Shown here: positions 46,974-58,918 of the stretch, one piece after another
How positions within the stretch are numbered: position 1 is the first letter of the stretch
Layout: the number at the start of each line of letters is the position of its first letter
From: Podaxis mareebaensis
Lineage: Eukaryota; Basidiomycota; Agaricomycetes; Agaricales; Agaricaceae
Reading direction: 5' to 3'
Assembly: GCA_018524725.1 (NCBI GenBank)
Contig: JAEUWP010000551.1
Coordinates: forward strand, 433,730-497,729
Length of the DNA: 64,000 bases
Notes under the pieces: generated by a model
What the model was told of the DNA's origin: nothing
Seen by the model: the letters and a program-made list of their open reading frames with translations, nothing else
Databases searched by the model: none
Program-made: the position numbers and the translations under genes

Positions 46974-49274
46974 TCAGAATGGATCATTACCCACACTGAG
47001 CAAAATCTGTTGCACGCGTTCACAATCTATCGTGGTCTCCGACTTGTTTCTCATATCTTCCCAGAAAACAGACGGCCCCGGAGCTTGTAGCGGTGTTTGA
47101 GGTCGGTTGTCCGGAATTCCCATTCCTGCAATATATTGTTGAATTTCTCCGCAAGCAGGCCGATTGCTGGGAACATAGTCCCAACATCTTCTCATCAAAT
47201 CCCAGATACAGTCGTCAATCACATCAAATTGGTCCTTTGGTGTTGGCCGGATCGGGATCTCTTTATCCTTCAGAAGGGCAGATAGCAGGCGGTAGTCATT
47301 AATGTACTGATAGAACGGCACTTTGCACGTGCAGATCTTGCACGCAATTAGCCACATCAAAGGATTTTCATATTCTAAATTAAATGCCGTACCTCGTAGC
47401 ATAAACAACCAAATGACCAGATATCACTCTCCGGTGTTGGTGATGAGAAATCATCTCCGTCACCGGCGAGCAGTTCTGGGGCCGTCCAACGCATAGTGCC
47501 GTTAGACAAGCGGGTGGAGGCCAACCTCGTAGTCATTATGATACGCGATATTCCAAAGTCTGTAATCAAAGCCCGCCCGTCATCTGAGACTAGAATATTT
47601 TTCTGCCAGTATATGAGAACGATGTTACCCGTCAGTATTTGACTGGCCTTACCCCTTTGAGATCACCATGTATAATTCTGTATCGATGTAAATACCGCAG
47701 GCCAGCGATGATATCGGAAATCTAATTGTTGTCAGCGACCTTCATGGAATACATGGATGAATAATACGCTTACTAGTGGTACGCGAGGGGCCTGGGGGAC
47801 ATTCTTCAGGAAGACAGAAAGATCGCCGTTATGCATCCAGGGAGAAACAATGCATAACCTTTGCGGCTCTTTACCAAATAAAAAAGCACCATAAAATGGC
47901 AATATATTCCGATGTGAAAGGTGAGCCCATAAGACGAGCTCTTTGACATGTGCCTGTTGCAACCGTCAGGAGCTCTCTTCCAAAATGAACCCCTGGCAAT
48001 GAATAGCCCACCCTCAGCATCTGTGCATTATCTTGCTCCCGGAAAATGCGAACGGCTTTGACACAAATCGTCTGGTTTTCGTACTCTCCTTTAAAGATGT
48101 CCGCAAATCCCCCTCCTTCTTGGGGTCGACTGAAATCGCATTGAACACCCTTGAGCTCGTAACATTGCGGAAAGACTTGGGCCGATTTTGCTAGTTTGCG
48201 AAGGAGATAAAGGAGGGATTTGCCTTCATCAGTGTCGAGAATGTCTTGCTCGTGAAGAACCTTGAACAATGACACCCATACATTAGTTATTGATAATCAC
48301 TGAAGCGCCCCAAAACTTACTATGTTTAGAAAGTCAGCCATACATTGAGCGTCTTCCCCCACGAGTTCAGCAATGCGGGCTTTCTGGCGAGTGTCTTCCA
48401 TGATCCTTGAAATCAAGATACGGGTAGCAGAGGTGTTCGGTTGCACATGATCAGATCGAAGTTGTAGCCTGTCTGTGTTATATGAACACGCGAATATACG
48501 GTGAGCTGTGTTGGAAGTACCTGAATCTTCCATGCAGGCATAGATGATTACCCAGGCGCTTTCAAAAGTATTCATAAACCGCATCATTCGTGACATGCAG
48601 TCTTGCTGAGGTGCTCCCAGTCCAGCTAAATATCTCTCCAAATTTTTCTCCCGCTCTAGACCTATTGACGGTGACTGCAATACCTCCCACATTGTCGTCA
48701 CAATCATGAGTTGGGTCGCGGATAAAAGTTGACTAAACTCCTTCCGAGACCGAAGTGAGATTAGATGAGTAAAGACACCGATAGGCTCGACGTCGGTAAT
48801 GCGATGAAGACATAAGATGCCCGGGAGCTTGAGTCCTTGAAGGGAGCTAGACAGCCATCAGTTGTTTAAACGTCACATCCGGTGCGGAAATTGACTTGCA
48901 TTCCTGTAAGCCAGTGGTTTAACTCCTCAATCATCCTGCCCCCGGAAAGGTCTAGTTCGGAGAGAGTAATCTCCACGAAGACAATGTTGCGCCTATCACT
49001 CCCAGGATTCAAGCATTTGACGTACAATACGTTCTCAGAAATATGACTAATAGGCAAGACGTCCGTCCCCACAGCTGCATTGATGAACTACTTTCGAAGA
49101 TCAGTCTACTAAGTGGAGGCGTGAGTCCGCGCTCACAGTGCTTTTCCCAGCTCCAGGTCGTCCGACAATGCTAGGTAACTGTTAGAACAGCAACATGGTA
49201 GAGAAAGCATTCACGTACGGGATGATGATGTCATCTCGATGGATGTTGCCAGGCTGCGAGCAGGCAGCACCCAT
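46974..49274 (-). CDS. Lipid-anchored AIG1-like P-loop / TKL kinase fusion
   Basis: One gene joins three parts. The start at 49274 encodes MGAACSQPGN, a good N-myristoylation plus palmitoylation signal. An intron (49218 down) leads to IVGRPGAGKST, and a second intron to FINAAVGTDVLPISHISEN: an AIG1/Hsr1-type P-loop. The usual DTPGF G3 motif is replaced by VEITLSELDLS. Family-typical LKLPGILCLHRITDVEPIG, then VTTMWEV and MRFMNTFESAWVIIYA follow. A 60-nt intron (48261-48320) joins ADFLNI in phase to VLHEQDILDTDEG and a kinase: GGGFADIFKGEY (Gly loop), CVKAVRIF (Lys), IIHGDLKGKN (HGD instead of HRD), ITDFGISRI, APELL and a tail stopping at 46974. It is probably a membrane-bound signalling kinase. 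Neither partner nor function is known. Confidence 0.8.
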
Positions 49275-50360
49275 TGCTTCTGAGAGAGGATAGTAGTCTG
49301 AGGACAAGCAGGGACTGATTCTGGACCCCGCACGCCATGGGGCCGTGGACTATTCAATCTCGTGGTTTCCCGTGATTTGAGCGTCTGTACACTGTCACCT
49401 CGGTCACGAAAGACACAAAGCCCAATGGAAACCGTGGAATTGGGAGGGGACAAGGTGCAGGAACTTTATCGCTGGTACAGATGCGCCCTTTGAAATTGTA
49501 TCAGGTTAGCTGTACGTTCCATAATATGCATGGTACCATGCGACCGCACTATGTTGGAAATTCAGAGAGTTGTGAGGGAAAGTCCCATTATCTTAGGCAG
49601 AGAATGTACAAGAACTAACAGCAAGCCCGTGCGAAGCACGGTCTGAAGTGCTTATCTAACAGATCGGCGGGGTGCTTCCTCACGTCCTCTTGTATTAGAC
49701 ATGGTGGCGTGTGTTGGTGATTTGCCTCATAAACGTTCTGGAGTCTGTTTGTTTTGAATCTGTTCAGAGCTCGGGGCCCATAGCCTAACAGAATAAACGA
49801 TATCTCAGGTGTCTCCGGCGTCGTGAGGGAAGACGACTCCGAATATATTTACCTAACGGAATAAACAATATCTACAGAAGCGAGCGAGTAGAGTATATGG
49901 TCCCGTTAGCGCAGGGTACTCACCTCACTGTCTCTGGCGTAAGGAGAGACGACTAAGGTGAGAGGGCGCCCGCTGACTTGTCTATAACCCCAGGGCCAGG
50001 CTGTCTGGAACAATGAACAAACAGAAGGGAAATCACGATGAAATATGAAAGAAATTCCGCTCTGGCCACCCGACTCTACTCCCCCACGTTTGGCACCCCT
50101 GCCATTACAACCACCCATGATCCGCGATGCGGTGGTGCGTCCGATCCTATCTTCAACAGTCTTGAGCCAAGACAGGAACATGCCAGACTTCGTTCGTGGG
50201 TGCAGCCGCTATAGTGCAGGGGGTCCAGCACGGTTTTCCTCGAGTGTATCATGTCACTTTTTTGCCTGTATCATTTTGGCCTTCTGACCATCTTGACCTT
50301 TGTAGCTTCGTTAGCCGGATTGTGCTTGTAGTATATACTCTGAGGAACTTCTCACTGTGC
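49275..50360. other. Non-coding stretch between kinase and RhoGEF
   Basis: It contains the kinase promoter. A degenerate direct repeat is visible: CCTAAC-rGAATAAACrATATCT followed by a GTCTC(C/T)GGCG…GAC-GAC segment at about 49785-49842 and again at about 49850-49955. A small hairpin GTGCGAAGCAC lies near 49630. No gene was recognised. Confidence 0.4.
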
Positions 50361-53300
50361 TTGAAACTTGACAATATTACAGATGCTGACGATATCAAAA
50401 ACCATGCTAAACCGTTGCGTGCAACAGGGCAAAACGGTGGTAGGTGATGCTACAAGTTAAGAAACAGCCCAGACGATCCGGTTGTGACAAAGTCGAAAGG
50501 GAAGCCAAAAATAAATCAACTAAGCACAAATCGAATCGTATAATATACGATAGTAGTAAAAGAAAAAAGATGATACAAAACAGAACATCAAAAGATACTG
50601 AAGCCATCACATATCATCATCGGGGTATAGACGTCCAGGGAGCACTATCCGGCGACACAGACTGCAAACCCTGACCACCAGTAGCAGGCCTAAGTGCAAA
50701 TACACGATCATCAGAACACACCAAAATCTCATCCCTCCCCCCATAAGGTGGCGTCTGCCTCCCATACCCTCCCCCTGCTTGGCCGAGGTAGGCCTGCGAC
50801 GGAGATCCATATCCACCATATCCTCCCCCATACCGTTGCGCACCCATGGGCTGTTGCGGGTGCATCATGCCCTTCGCCGACATTGAAGGTGGTGTATCAG
50901 CGAATAGCAACCGTAGATTCGATCCTTGTATCACTTGTGCGAGATACCCGGTCTCGATATGTCGGATCTCAACAAAGTTGGGCTCAAAGGCGAGGATATA
51001 TGGCTCGTGTAGCGCTGATAACCCAAACCATATCAGTCATCGCAAGGTAGGTGATACCATAGAAACGACATACCGAAACCAGTAGGTTGACCTTCCCAGT
51101 ACACCATAAACTCACTCCGCGCCCTCCGCCCACTCTTGTTCACATAGAATGCAAACTCTGCAGACGAGTAATTAGCCTACGCACAAGGGAGAGAAAAAAT
51201 TCGGAAGGATCACACGTACCATCATAACAAAGTAAAAATTCATTCTGTATGCGATACAACGCCATCGGCCGCAAATTCTCCCTCTTTCTCACAAACTCCA
51301 ACGTCTCATCTTCAGGATCTAACAGCCCCTGCGTCTCTAAACCCTCCAAATCCACGATCTCGAAACCCCTCGAACACCCAACGCACATCTTCGTCTTGAG
51401 GTAATGAATCGAAGTCGATTCCATAGGAATATAAAACTCCTAAAAACGTCAAATCACAACCGAACAATGAGTTTCTCCAAATAACCCCAACCCATGGACT
51501 GGGTAAAGATGAGCAGACATACCCTGAATAACTTGAGTGTATCATTCCCTCCCTGCAATAACTTCCTAAATGTCGGTTTACTCCTCTCCCGAATATTCTG
51601 GTCAATCGGTTCCAGCGCCTTGAATGTACTTGACAGCTGGCTTGACTTGACAATGCACACAAGCACTCTGCCAAGACAGAACCCAGCCTTGAAAAACGAC
51701 GTATGTGAAGATATTCGTTTGGCGCGTTTCAAGCCGGCCATGGGGTCGATGGGATCAAGAGCATCAAGTGGGAAGGTTATCACCTGTCGCTCTGCAACGC
51801 AAATATTCAGTCGCGATTGGCTTTCAATGCATAAAGGGTGAAGGATACCGACCAGAAAGAACGATCAACAGCTGGTAGTCCTCTAACACCTCCACCTGCG
51901 ACACCTCCAACAGCGAAAGAACCTTCACAGGTTCCCTCCCAGGCTCTCTCAAATCCGAAATATACACTCCATCATCCGTACCATAAACCACCCTCCGTCC
52001 CGCGCCTACATCAACCAAGAACTAGTTAGCAAACATCCTCTTCCGCACAGAAACGAACTACTCACTAAACGGCGCCGCACAATTAACCTTATTCGGGCCT
52101 GAGAAAAACCCCTCACTTAAGGTCATCGTGTCAAAAATCAAACTCCTCTCCCTCATCACCGCCTGCTGCCTCTGAATACTCTCCACCCACTTCCTCTGAC
52201 TCAACGCGGAGTTCGCCCACAGCACCAAACTATACGCCTTCCTTCCCAAATGCTGGAAATTTATCCAATACTGGCCTTTAGCCTCGTTACGCACATTCAT
52301 GGGCGAGACGATGACGCCACTGCTGCGGTGTTCCCGCGAGAACGACGTTTTCTTCACAAGCCCAGTTTGTTTGCGTGAGCGCACAGTGCCATTCTGTGAA
52401 CTAGGGATGTCTTCGGAGAAAGAGATGGACAAGAGCTCGAGTGGTATGGGCTATCGAATTTTCAGTGAAGGAAGCAGGAGAAAGGACGTTGAGACAGGCA
52501 TACCCTTCTATAAACTCTAAGATGCTCATGATGCTTGTTCTTCGTGGACTTGGTGAACAAAATCGCATGATCAAAGAGATACACCTGAATCTCTCCATCA
52601 CGTTTTTGCAAACCACCTTTGTATACCATCTCCCTTCCTGGCTCCTTCAACCTCAAATCCTACCAAACCAAAGCAATTAGTCTGGGTGAGGAGGAAAAAT
52701 TTGAAGCCATTCTACACATACCACCTCCTCACCAGGCTTGAACAGCAGCTGTCCATCCAGCTGGGCCAAATTAAACCTGTTCTCTGCCTTGCCACTCTCC
52801 GCGTTCACACTCGCCAAAAATTCTTTTATCATTGCAATGACCTTGGGTATCATCGTCTTGTCCGAACTATCATCCGGTGTATGTTTCAACACCGTCTCCA
52901 ATAATAAGGGGTATCGTGCAAGTCGTGTCGTCGGCTTTGTCAAAAAGGCGTTGAGTTCCAATTTACGCGACTCGGGTAATCGCTCTGTGGCCTATACCAG
53001 CAGGAAAAAGATAATGAAAACCCAATTAGGCGACGATAGAACCGCCTACACACCTCAACAAACTGAGCGAAAGCCGGGTTCTGGTTCTTCTCCCTCTCAA
53101 ACTCGTACTTCCCATACAGCTGATGCGCGCCATATGCCACAAATGGTCCAAAATGTGGCACATGCTCCAAGAAAATATCTCCAATCCTATCCACAACCGC
53201 ATATGACTTCTGCCTTTTACTCAACGCGTCTCTCAGTCGCGTATTAACAGTGAGTATATCCCGAACATTCCAAAAGACCTGCTGTATGAAGCTGTTCCGT

Positions 53301-54263
53301 CTCTCGATCGGAATCACATCCGACTCTTGTAATCGAAGCATCCATACCTATTCCAAGTCAAACCAGACGGTCAGTGCAAGTCGTTTTGAGAACGATGGGA
53401 AAGACTAACGTCGCGGAGATATTCCAGGTCCCGTACGAAATCGCGCTCGGTGTAGATGACCTCGTTTATAGCTTCTTGGCGTTTCTTCTCAGTCTCAGAA
53501 ACACTGGCTACGATTTCTTGAGGAACGGAGTGAATCCAGAGCGTGCCGACCTCCTGTATGACGATGAGTACGAAAGTTCCCAAAAGGAGAAAAGAACGTA
53601 CTGGAAGATCTATTAAGCTTTCTCGGCTAATCTGTTTGGAGAGACCAGGCTGAGGCTTCATATTCAGCCTGGCCTGTTGCTCCAACCGCCTCGGACAAGC
53701 AATACTGTAACAAAGCTGGTCCCTCGAACATGTCGGCGAATAACAATCTGTGAGTAGCGTAAAGACACCCGAAGGTAAGGGGACCTCTTCAGACTCTTGA
53801 ACATCTTCTGCGGGTGGTGTTGCATTATCTGGTGACAAAGCCTTCTCCAACATTCATATCAACAAATTAGTTCCATTCCCCCTGTCAGAAAAGAAGGGAT
53901 AAAAATAGACCACCTACCTCCTCCCCATTCTGGTGCGCGTCCGGATTGACGAGCTCCCCACTCACATATGGGCCCAACTTGGTGCGAAATTGATATAATT
54001 CGTTTGGGCTATCCCGCAGCCGATGGTCGTAAGTGACATCATGGAAGAACTTTTGTGCATCCAAAGCCCGGCCCAAGAGCAACGCAAGATTACGATCCGT
54101 TGTCTTGATGATATACGCGATTTTGTCAACAGCCTCTCGACCGTCAAAAGCGTCTTTGTACGTCAATCCATCCTTGACACGGTCGCCCAAAGGTATTCGT
54201 TCGCGGAAAGCCTCCGCAACGCGGGACAACAAGGCCGGGTACACGATCGGAGTCTTTCGTTGC
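50361..54263. repeat. Segmental duplication, right block
   Basis: The intact counterpart of 41561-46914. It covers the RhoGEF gene from its DEP-region exon to its stop and about 255 bp of 3' flank. Because the complete gene extends to 55458, this is the parental copy and the left block the derivative. Confidence 0.88.
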
Positions 54264-55458
54264 CGAGGGACAGGATTAGGCGAATGTCGGTCCTCGCTGG
54301 AAGGGAAAGGGCGTGTATTGCGTTTTTGATCAGTTAGTGTTTTCGAGGATCCGGTAGCAGCAGACATGGACATGGAGCGCTCCTGCACAGAGCGTTCACG
54401 ACGAGGGGCTGCCACCTTGGGCATGGTGCGGGCAGAGTCCGAAGATCGACGAGAGGAGAAATGGGCGTGATCTGCAAGTGTGACAGATGCGTCTGCAGCC
54501 GATGAAACAGGAGAGACGCTTGCTATTGATGATCGAATTGACTGGGCTGCATTTGTGTCGACATGGAGGGTGCTCTACAAGGGCAGATGAGCGGATAAGA
54601 GACGGCGACGAAAATGAATACGGACTGATACATCGCTGCTGCCCTGATAGTAAGATCTGGGTCTGTCATGACCTTGGAGCCATTAGACTTTGAATACAAG
54701 CTCTTATAGGAATAGTGTGGGGGCGTACCTGCGCGCTCATTCCTTGCCCACGGTAGCTCGCTACTACCATCATCGCTCGAATTGCCACTGCTACCTGCAA
54801 AATCAATGCCAAGACGCCCATCATCGGGTTCCAAGTTTATTCCGAGCCTAGGAGGCTCCATATGCCGATTGTGGGCACCATTTTGAGATTGTGAAAGAGA
54901 ATTGCGGTCGGGCGGCGCAGGCGATGTTCGATATCGATTCCAGTCGGGCGGAGGCCCAGATGCATTGTTCATGTAAACCTGAGCCTGGTAAGCTTGTGCT
55001 GGAGTGAGTCCTTGAGGATGAATGTCTGGAGGCTCGTCAGGCTGTGGTGCTATGATCCCCGGCGAGTGAGAATTGCTGATGATAGACCTCGCTCTTGGGG
55101 CATTGGGAGGAGGATAGCCGTATGGGGGTGGGTGTTGCTGATCAAAGGCACCCGGAGGGATATGTTGACCAAGATGGGGTGGATAATAGGATTGTCTGTA
55201 TGTGCCGGGAGGAGGTTGCTGGGGGTGAGGGTAGCCGTTATGTGAGTATGCAGATGAGTAGGAGCCAAGGGAGGTTCTCCTGTCTGGAGGGCTCTGGTAA
55301 TGTTGGGGAAACTGATATGCTTGGTGAGGCTGCGGGGGGATGTGGGGGTAACTTTGGGTTGAGACATGGTGGGCTGCGCCAGGGCGCTGGAAGATGGCTT
55401 CGTAGGCAGCATGGCGCTTGTCTGGGGGCTGACGAGGACCCATGGGTCTGCCGTCCAT
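50617..55458 (-). CDS. ROM2-like Rho1 GEF (DEP-DH-PH-CNH)
   Basis: A guanine-nucleotide exchange factor that activates Rho1 in the cell-wall integrity pathway, expected at growth sites beneath the plasma membrane. The start at 55458 is the first in-frame ATG (MDGRPMGPRQPPDKRH). The N-terminal 300 residues are Pro/Gln/Tyr-rich and disordered. DEP: AFRERIPLGDRVKDGLTYKD, then FFHDVTYDHRLRDS. DH: AINEVIYTERDFVRDLEYLR, SFIQQVFWNVRDIL and LTKPTTRLARYPLLLETVL. PH: KEPGREMVYKGGLQKRDGE, then VYLFDHAILFTKS. CNH: VVYGTDDGVYISDLREPG, MCVGCSRGFEIVDLEGLET and SEFMVYWEGQPTGFALHEPY. A Gly/Tyr/Gln-rich tail ends SIPR at 50617. About twelve introns are present. Domain order matches yeast Rom1/Rom2. Confidence 0.92.
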
Positions 55459-55759
55459 GGTGAGGACGGTGGGGAAGGTGGTGGAGAGAGTTGGCGCGGC
55501 TGAGGGAGCTTGGCCAATTGACAGTTGTGGACGCAGATGGTGCAAGGCGGTGGTATCCAGATGCGAAGAGGTCAAGTGACCTGAATCAAGATCTCATGCA
55601 CATGTCTAACTCGCATCAATGGCGTCACTCCCATCCAAGGCCTCGGTTGCCTTCTTTCTTTCAAGCTTGCAAGGCCACCGGATGCATCTAGAATAATCCC
55701 ACTGCTCACCCGACTCCGCAATGCGGTTTTCTGCTTTCCCTACATACAGCTAACCCAGG

Positions 55760-57823
55760 TTACAACTTCATATCTACGTCGTCATCCCCTGAACCCTCCA
55801 CCACAGGTTTGGCTCTCTTCGCCTCTCTCCCTTCCTCCATATCGCCTCCCTCAACATCCTCGTGTGATCTCACCGTACCAATCTTCTCGGAAACAGCCTC
55901 GCCTTGAACCATTTTCTGCATCTTGGCAAGAACATTTTTTTTGTTTTTCATTCGAGCCTCCTCCCTTCGCGTTAGCGGTTTCGAGATAGCACTGGAGACA
56001 GATTCCGCTGCGTCTTTGGTCGAGCCCGCCGTCGCTATTTGCGCAGACGGCTCAGACCATTTTGGCATGCCTTTGAGATCGGCGTAGAAATCAAACAGTC
56101 TGTCCGACGAGTCTGCAGAAAGATAAGTATTGTTAGGAATGTCGCACGGCGAACCTGTGACAGCACATGTCTCATTGAGACTTTTGAGGAGAGCGTGGCT
56201 CTCGGAGGAAAGGGATGATTCCGTGAACTGAACGTCGCTAGATTAGATATGCGAAATGAGACATGAATGACTCGACTTACTTTGCCAATCCCATTGAACT
56301 GCACTACTCTCGCCAACCGACTGTCTTTGGGTGCCTCTGCTCCTGGTCCAGACCAATTCGTATCCAGCGACACCCATATTTCTCCGTTACCATCAATCAC
56401 GAAGTCAATGATAGGATAACCGAAATCAAAACGCTCGATCGGCCCTGTAGGATACTGGAACCCAAACAGAGCGGTTACTCTAATCGCTTCATGAGCGCGT
56501 ATCCAAAATCAATCACGAATACCACTCACCCCACAGCACTGAAAATCACAAACTTCGCGTCTCCCCTCTGCACACTCCCGATCTTACTAACGACCAACAC
56601 CTTCTCCTCAATCACCTCCGGCACATTCTCTCCTTCCTGTTCCCCTTCCCCGCCACCACCCTCCTTATCCTCACCCTCACCCTCCTCCTCGTCACCTTTC
56701 TTGTTCTGAACATTTTTCTGTTTATCCCCTCTCCTCTTACTCTTCTTCCCCTTTCCCTTCCTCTTCTGGGTCACACTCCCTCCCTCTTCATCCTCATCCT
56801 CCTCTCCGCGTTTCCGCTTATTACTCTTCACAGTAACAAAAGGCTCCACCGAATCCCATATCTGCACCTCACCAATACATCGTCCAGTCATCCAATCCCA
56901 GAACTTCAGACTGGGATCACCACCGCCCGAGATGAGTGTATCAGGCGCAAATTTAGGGAGATGTATCGCCGAGACATATCTACGCTCATAATCATATTGT
57001 TATGTTTAGTACAAGGGGGAGGAAAGTGAGGTGAAGAGGACGTACTTGCGATGACCCAAGCAATACATCTCGATATTGTATCCCTGCGGATACCAACTCA
57101 CTCTGATATGTTCATCCCTATCCGCGGTGATAATGTACTTCTCGTCATGGGAAAGGAGGAATGTGTTGAGAGGCGATGCATGTCCCAGGATGAGCTGTCC
57201 GTCAGAGGGGTTTTCGTGCGACGAGAACTCGTCGCGAGTGGGTTTTGTTGCTGGTGGGACATAATTAAATGGGTAACTAGAAATGCAGTTTGTGAGTAAC
57301 GGAATGGTAGCAGGAAGAAAGAGTTAGGTACCTGAAGACATCTCCGAATTTATCAGAAACAATAATCGTTTGCGAGTCTTTTGTAAACGCCAGTCCAGTT
57401 GGTCTCTTTGGTAGCTCTCTGACACATCAAAATCATCAATATCTTCCTGTCCAAGAGAAAACAGTATCACATACCTCTCGTTAACTAACTTCAACCCAGG
57501 AAGCTCCCACAGCTTCAGCATCTTATTTTCCGCAACAGTCAGCAGATACGTGAAGTCCTCATTCACGGCAGCTGCGACAATTGGTCCTGCATTCGTAGCC
57601 TTTCCCTTTCCCTGCTCCTCCGCGACATTCGAGGCACTGGAGGCTACGACAACACCTGTTCTAGTTTCATCAGCACCCACAAACCCGCACAACGCACATG
57701 CACAAGGAAAAATAAAAATCAGGAGAAAACGTACGCTGAGTCTAGGACATAAATCCGACTACCAGATACAGCAACGCTCCTTATGCGACCCACGAAAACG
57801 CGGGAATATGGTACCACTGTCAT
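55760..57823 (-). CDS. TRM82: tRNA m7G46 methyltransferase subunit TRM82
   Basis: The non-catalytic WD40 partner (WDR4 in animals) that stabilises Trm8, which methylates G46 of tRNA. The start at 57823 gives MTVVPYSRVFVGRIRSVAVS. WD-type segments follow: NEDFTYLLTVAENKMLKLWE, then RPTGLAFTKDSQTIIVSDKF with DVFSYPFN, and HASPLNTFLLSHDEKYIITA. The trademark of the family follows: DRDEHIRVSWYPQGYNIEMY, then CLGHRKYVSAI and LISGGGDPSLKFWDW. A long Lys/Glu-rich insertion (about 56640-56830) interrupts the propeller. The C-terminal region is charged, with KPLTRREEARMKNKKNVLAK. It stops at 55760. The catalytic subunit is not in this window. Confidence 0.9.
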
Positions 57824-58115
57824 GTAAAAAGTGTGGAGTAGTGAAGCGGAAATAGCCACAACCAGTGAATGCGAACTCGTCGCAAAAAGATAAACAGAAC
57901 ACTTCGGTTATCTAACGATCACATGACCCAGCGTGTTCGCAGCATCCATGTCCCCCTTAACCTTTTTATAGACGTGTCCAAGACGTGTCGTACCAGATTT
58001 TGAGTGCCTGGTTTTGGGCGCTTTCGGCGTTGGCTATAAAGGCCTGTCGGCGACATACTGCGCAATTTCTTTGTGTAACTATCTTTGACGAACGAACCCC
58101 ATACCCCCACATAGG
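57824..58115. promoter_or_regulatory. Shared divergent promoter TRM82/TMEM97
   Basis: The two start codons are 292 bp apart and divergent. A TATAAAG at 58035-58041 lies about 80 bp upstream of the TMEM97-like ATG. A TTTTTATAGAC near 57963 may serve either gene. Confidence 0.45.
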
Positions 58116-58918
58116 ATGGTCCTCCTCAGCGAGAAATACCCTCAAGGCAATGGCCCAACAGGTCCTCGGGTGCGTCGAGTCCCTCTATCGGAGCGCCCTA
58201 TGGACTTTGTGTACTTCTGCTTCTTTGCCGTGAGTTCTTCTCCAAAACCTTATAACAATAATATCGGGTCGATGACGTCGTGCTTTCGCCCTCTTACAGT
58301 CCCATTTGATAGCCTCATTCCTAATCGACCTCCAATGGCTCTACCCACGCTCCCTCGTCCCAGGTCCTCTACGTGCTTTGCTAGAATATTATATCGCACT
58401 CTCGGGTGACCCGTTGGTCGGAGCACTTGCAGGGATCAAAGATCCTTCCTCAATGCTCTGGTTCAAGACATTTATCACCCTCGAGGGGTACGCCACTCCG
58501 TTCTCACCCACTGGCGCGTTGCTAAACCCAACGTCACCTTACAGCGTCTTCCAAATCCCAGTATTTATCATCGGCATGTCAGCACTCTGGCGGGGTACGT
58601 GCTACACACAATAACTTTACCAGAGCTCACTCGAACTATATACTAGGTTCCAAGAAAGTATACCCCCTCCTCCTAATCTACGCCGCATCTTCCGCAACGA
58701 CAACTCTCCCATGCATAATATATCTTCTCTCCCTACCCAAACCTACCTCCCAAACGACGATCTTGGAGCACGCTATTACCTCCGAGCAACTTCTTATTCT
58801 GCTGTCCGGTTATGTTCCATTCTTTATGGTTCCTTTTATTATGATTTTCGATTTTGGGAACCGTTTGTATCAGCTTGTTGTAAAGGGGCTGAAGGCGGAC
58901 GAACAAAAGTGGGAGTAG
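58116..58918 (+). CDS. TMEM97/EXPERA-domain membrane protein
   Basis: A four-helix ER membrane protein of the EXPERA superfamily (sigma-2 receptor TMEM97, EBP, TM6SF), a family tied to sterol handling. The start at 58116 gives MVLLSEKYPQGNGPTG. The signature is clear: LSERPMDFVYFCFFA, joined across an intron to SHLIASFLIDLQWLYP. The middle gives MLWFKTFITLEG. An intron with GTACGC donor and acceptor before CGTC joins this to VFQIPVFIIGMSALWR. Then come KKVYPLLLIYAASSATTTLP and LSGYVPFFMVPFIMIFDFGN. The C-terminus is charged (VVKGLKADEQKWE) and stops at 58916-58918, with a lysine-containing tail reminiscent of ER retrieval. Its ligand in fungi is unknown. Confidence 0.85.

Noticed and set aside
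49211..49453. Open frame MSPPNSTVS… as the N-terminus of the kinase fusion
   Set aside because: It starts with a non-ATG codon and is out of frame with the P-loop. The ATG at 49274 in another frame splices directly into IVGRPGAGKST.
50694..51085. Plus-strand frames opposite the RhoGEF 3' exons
   Set aside because: They are antisense shadows of the CNH and Gly/Tyr-rich tail. They recur in the left duplicate (41892-42289) only because the DNA is duplicated.
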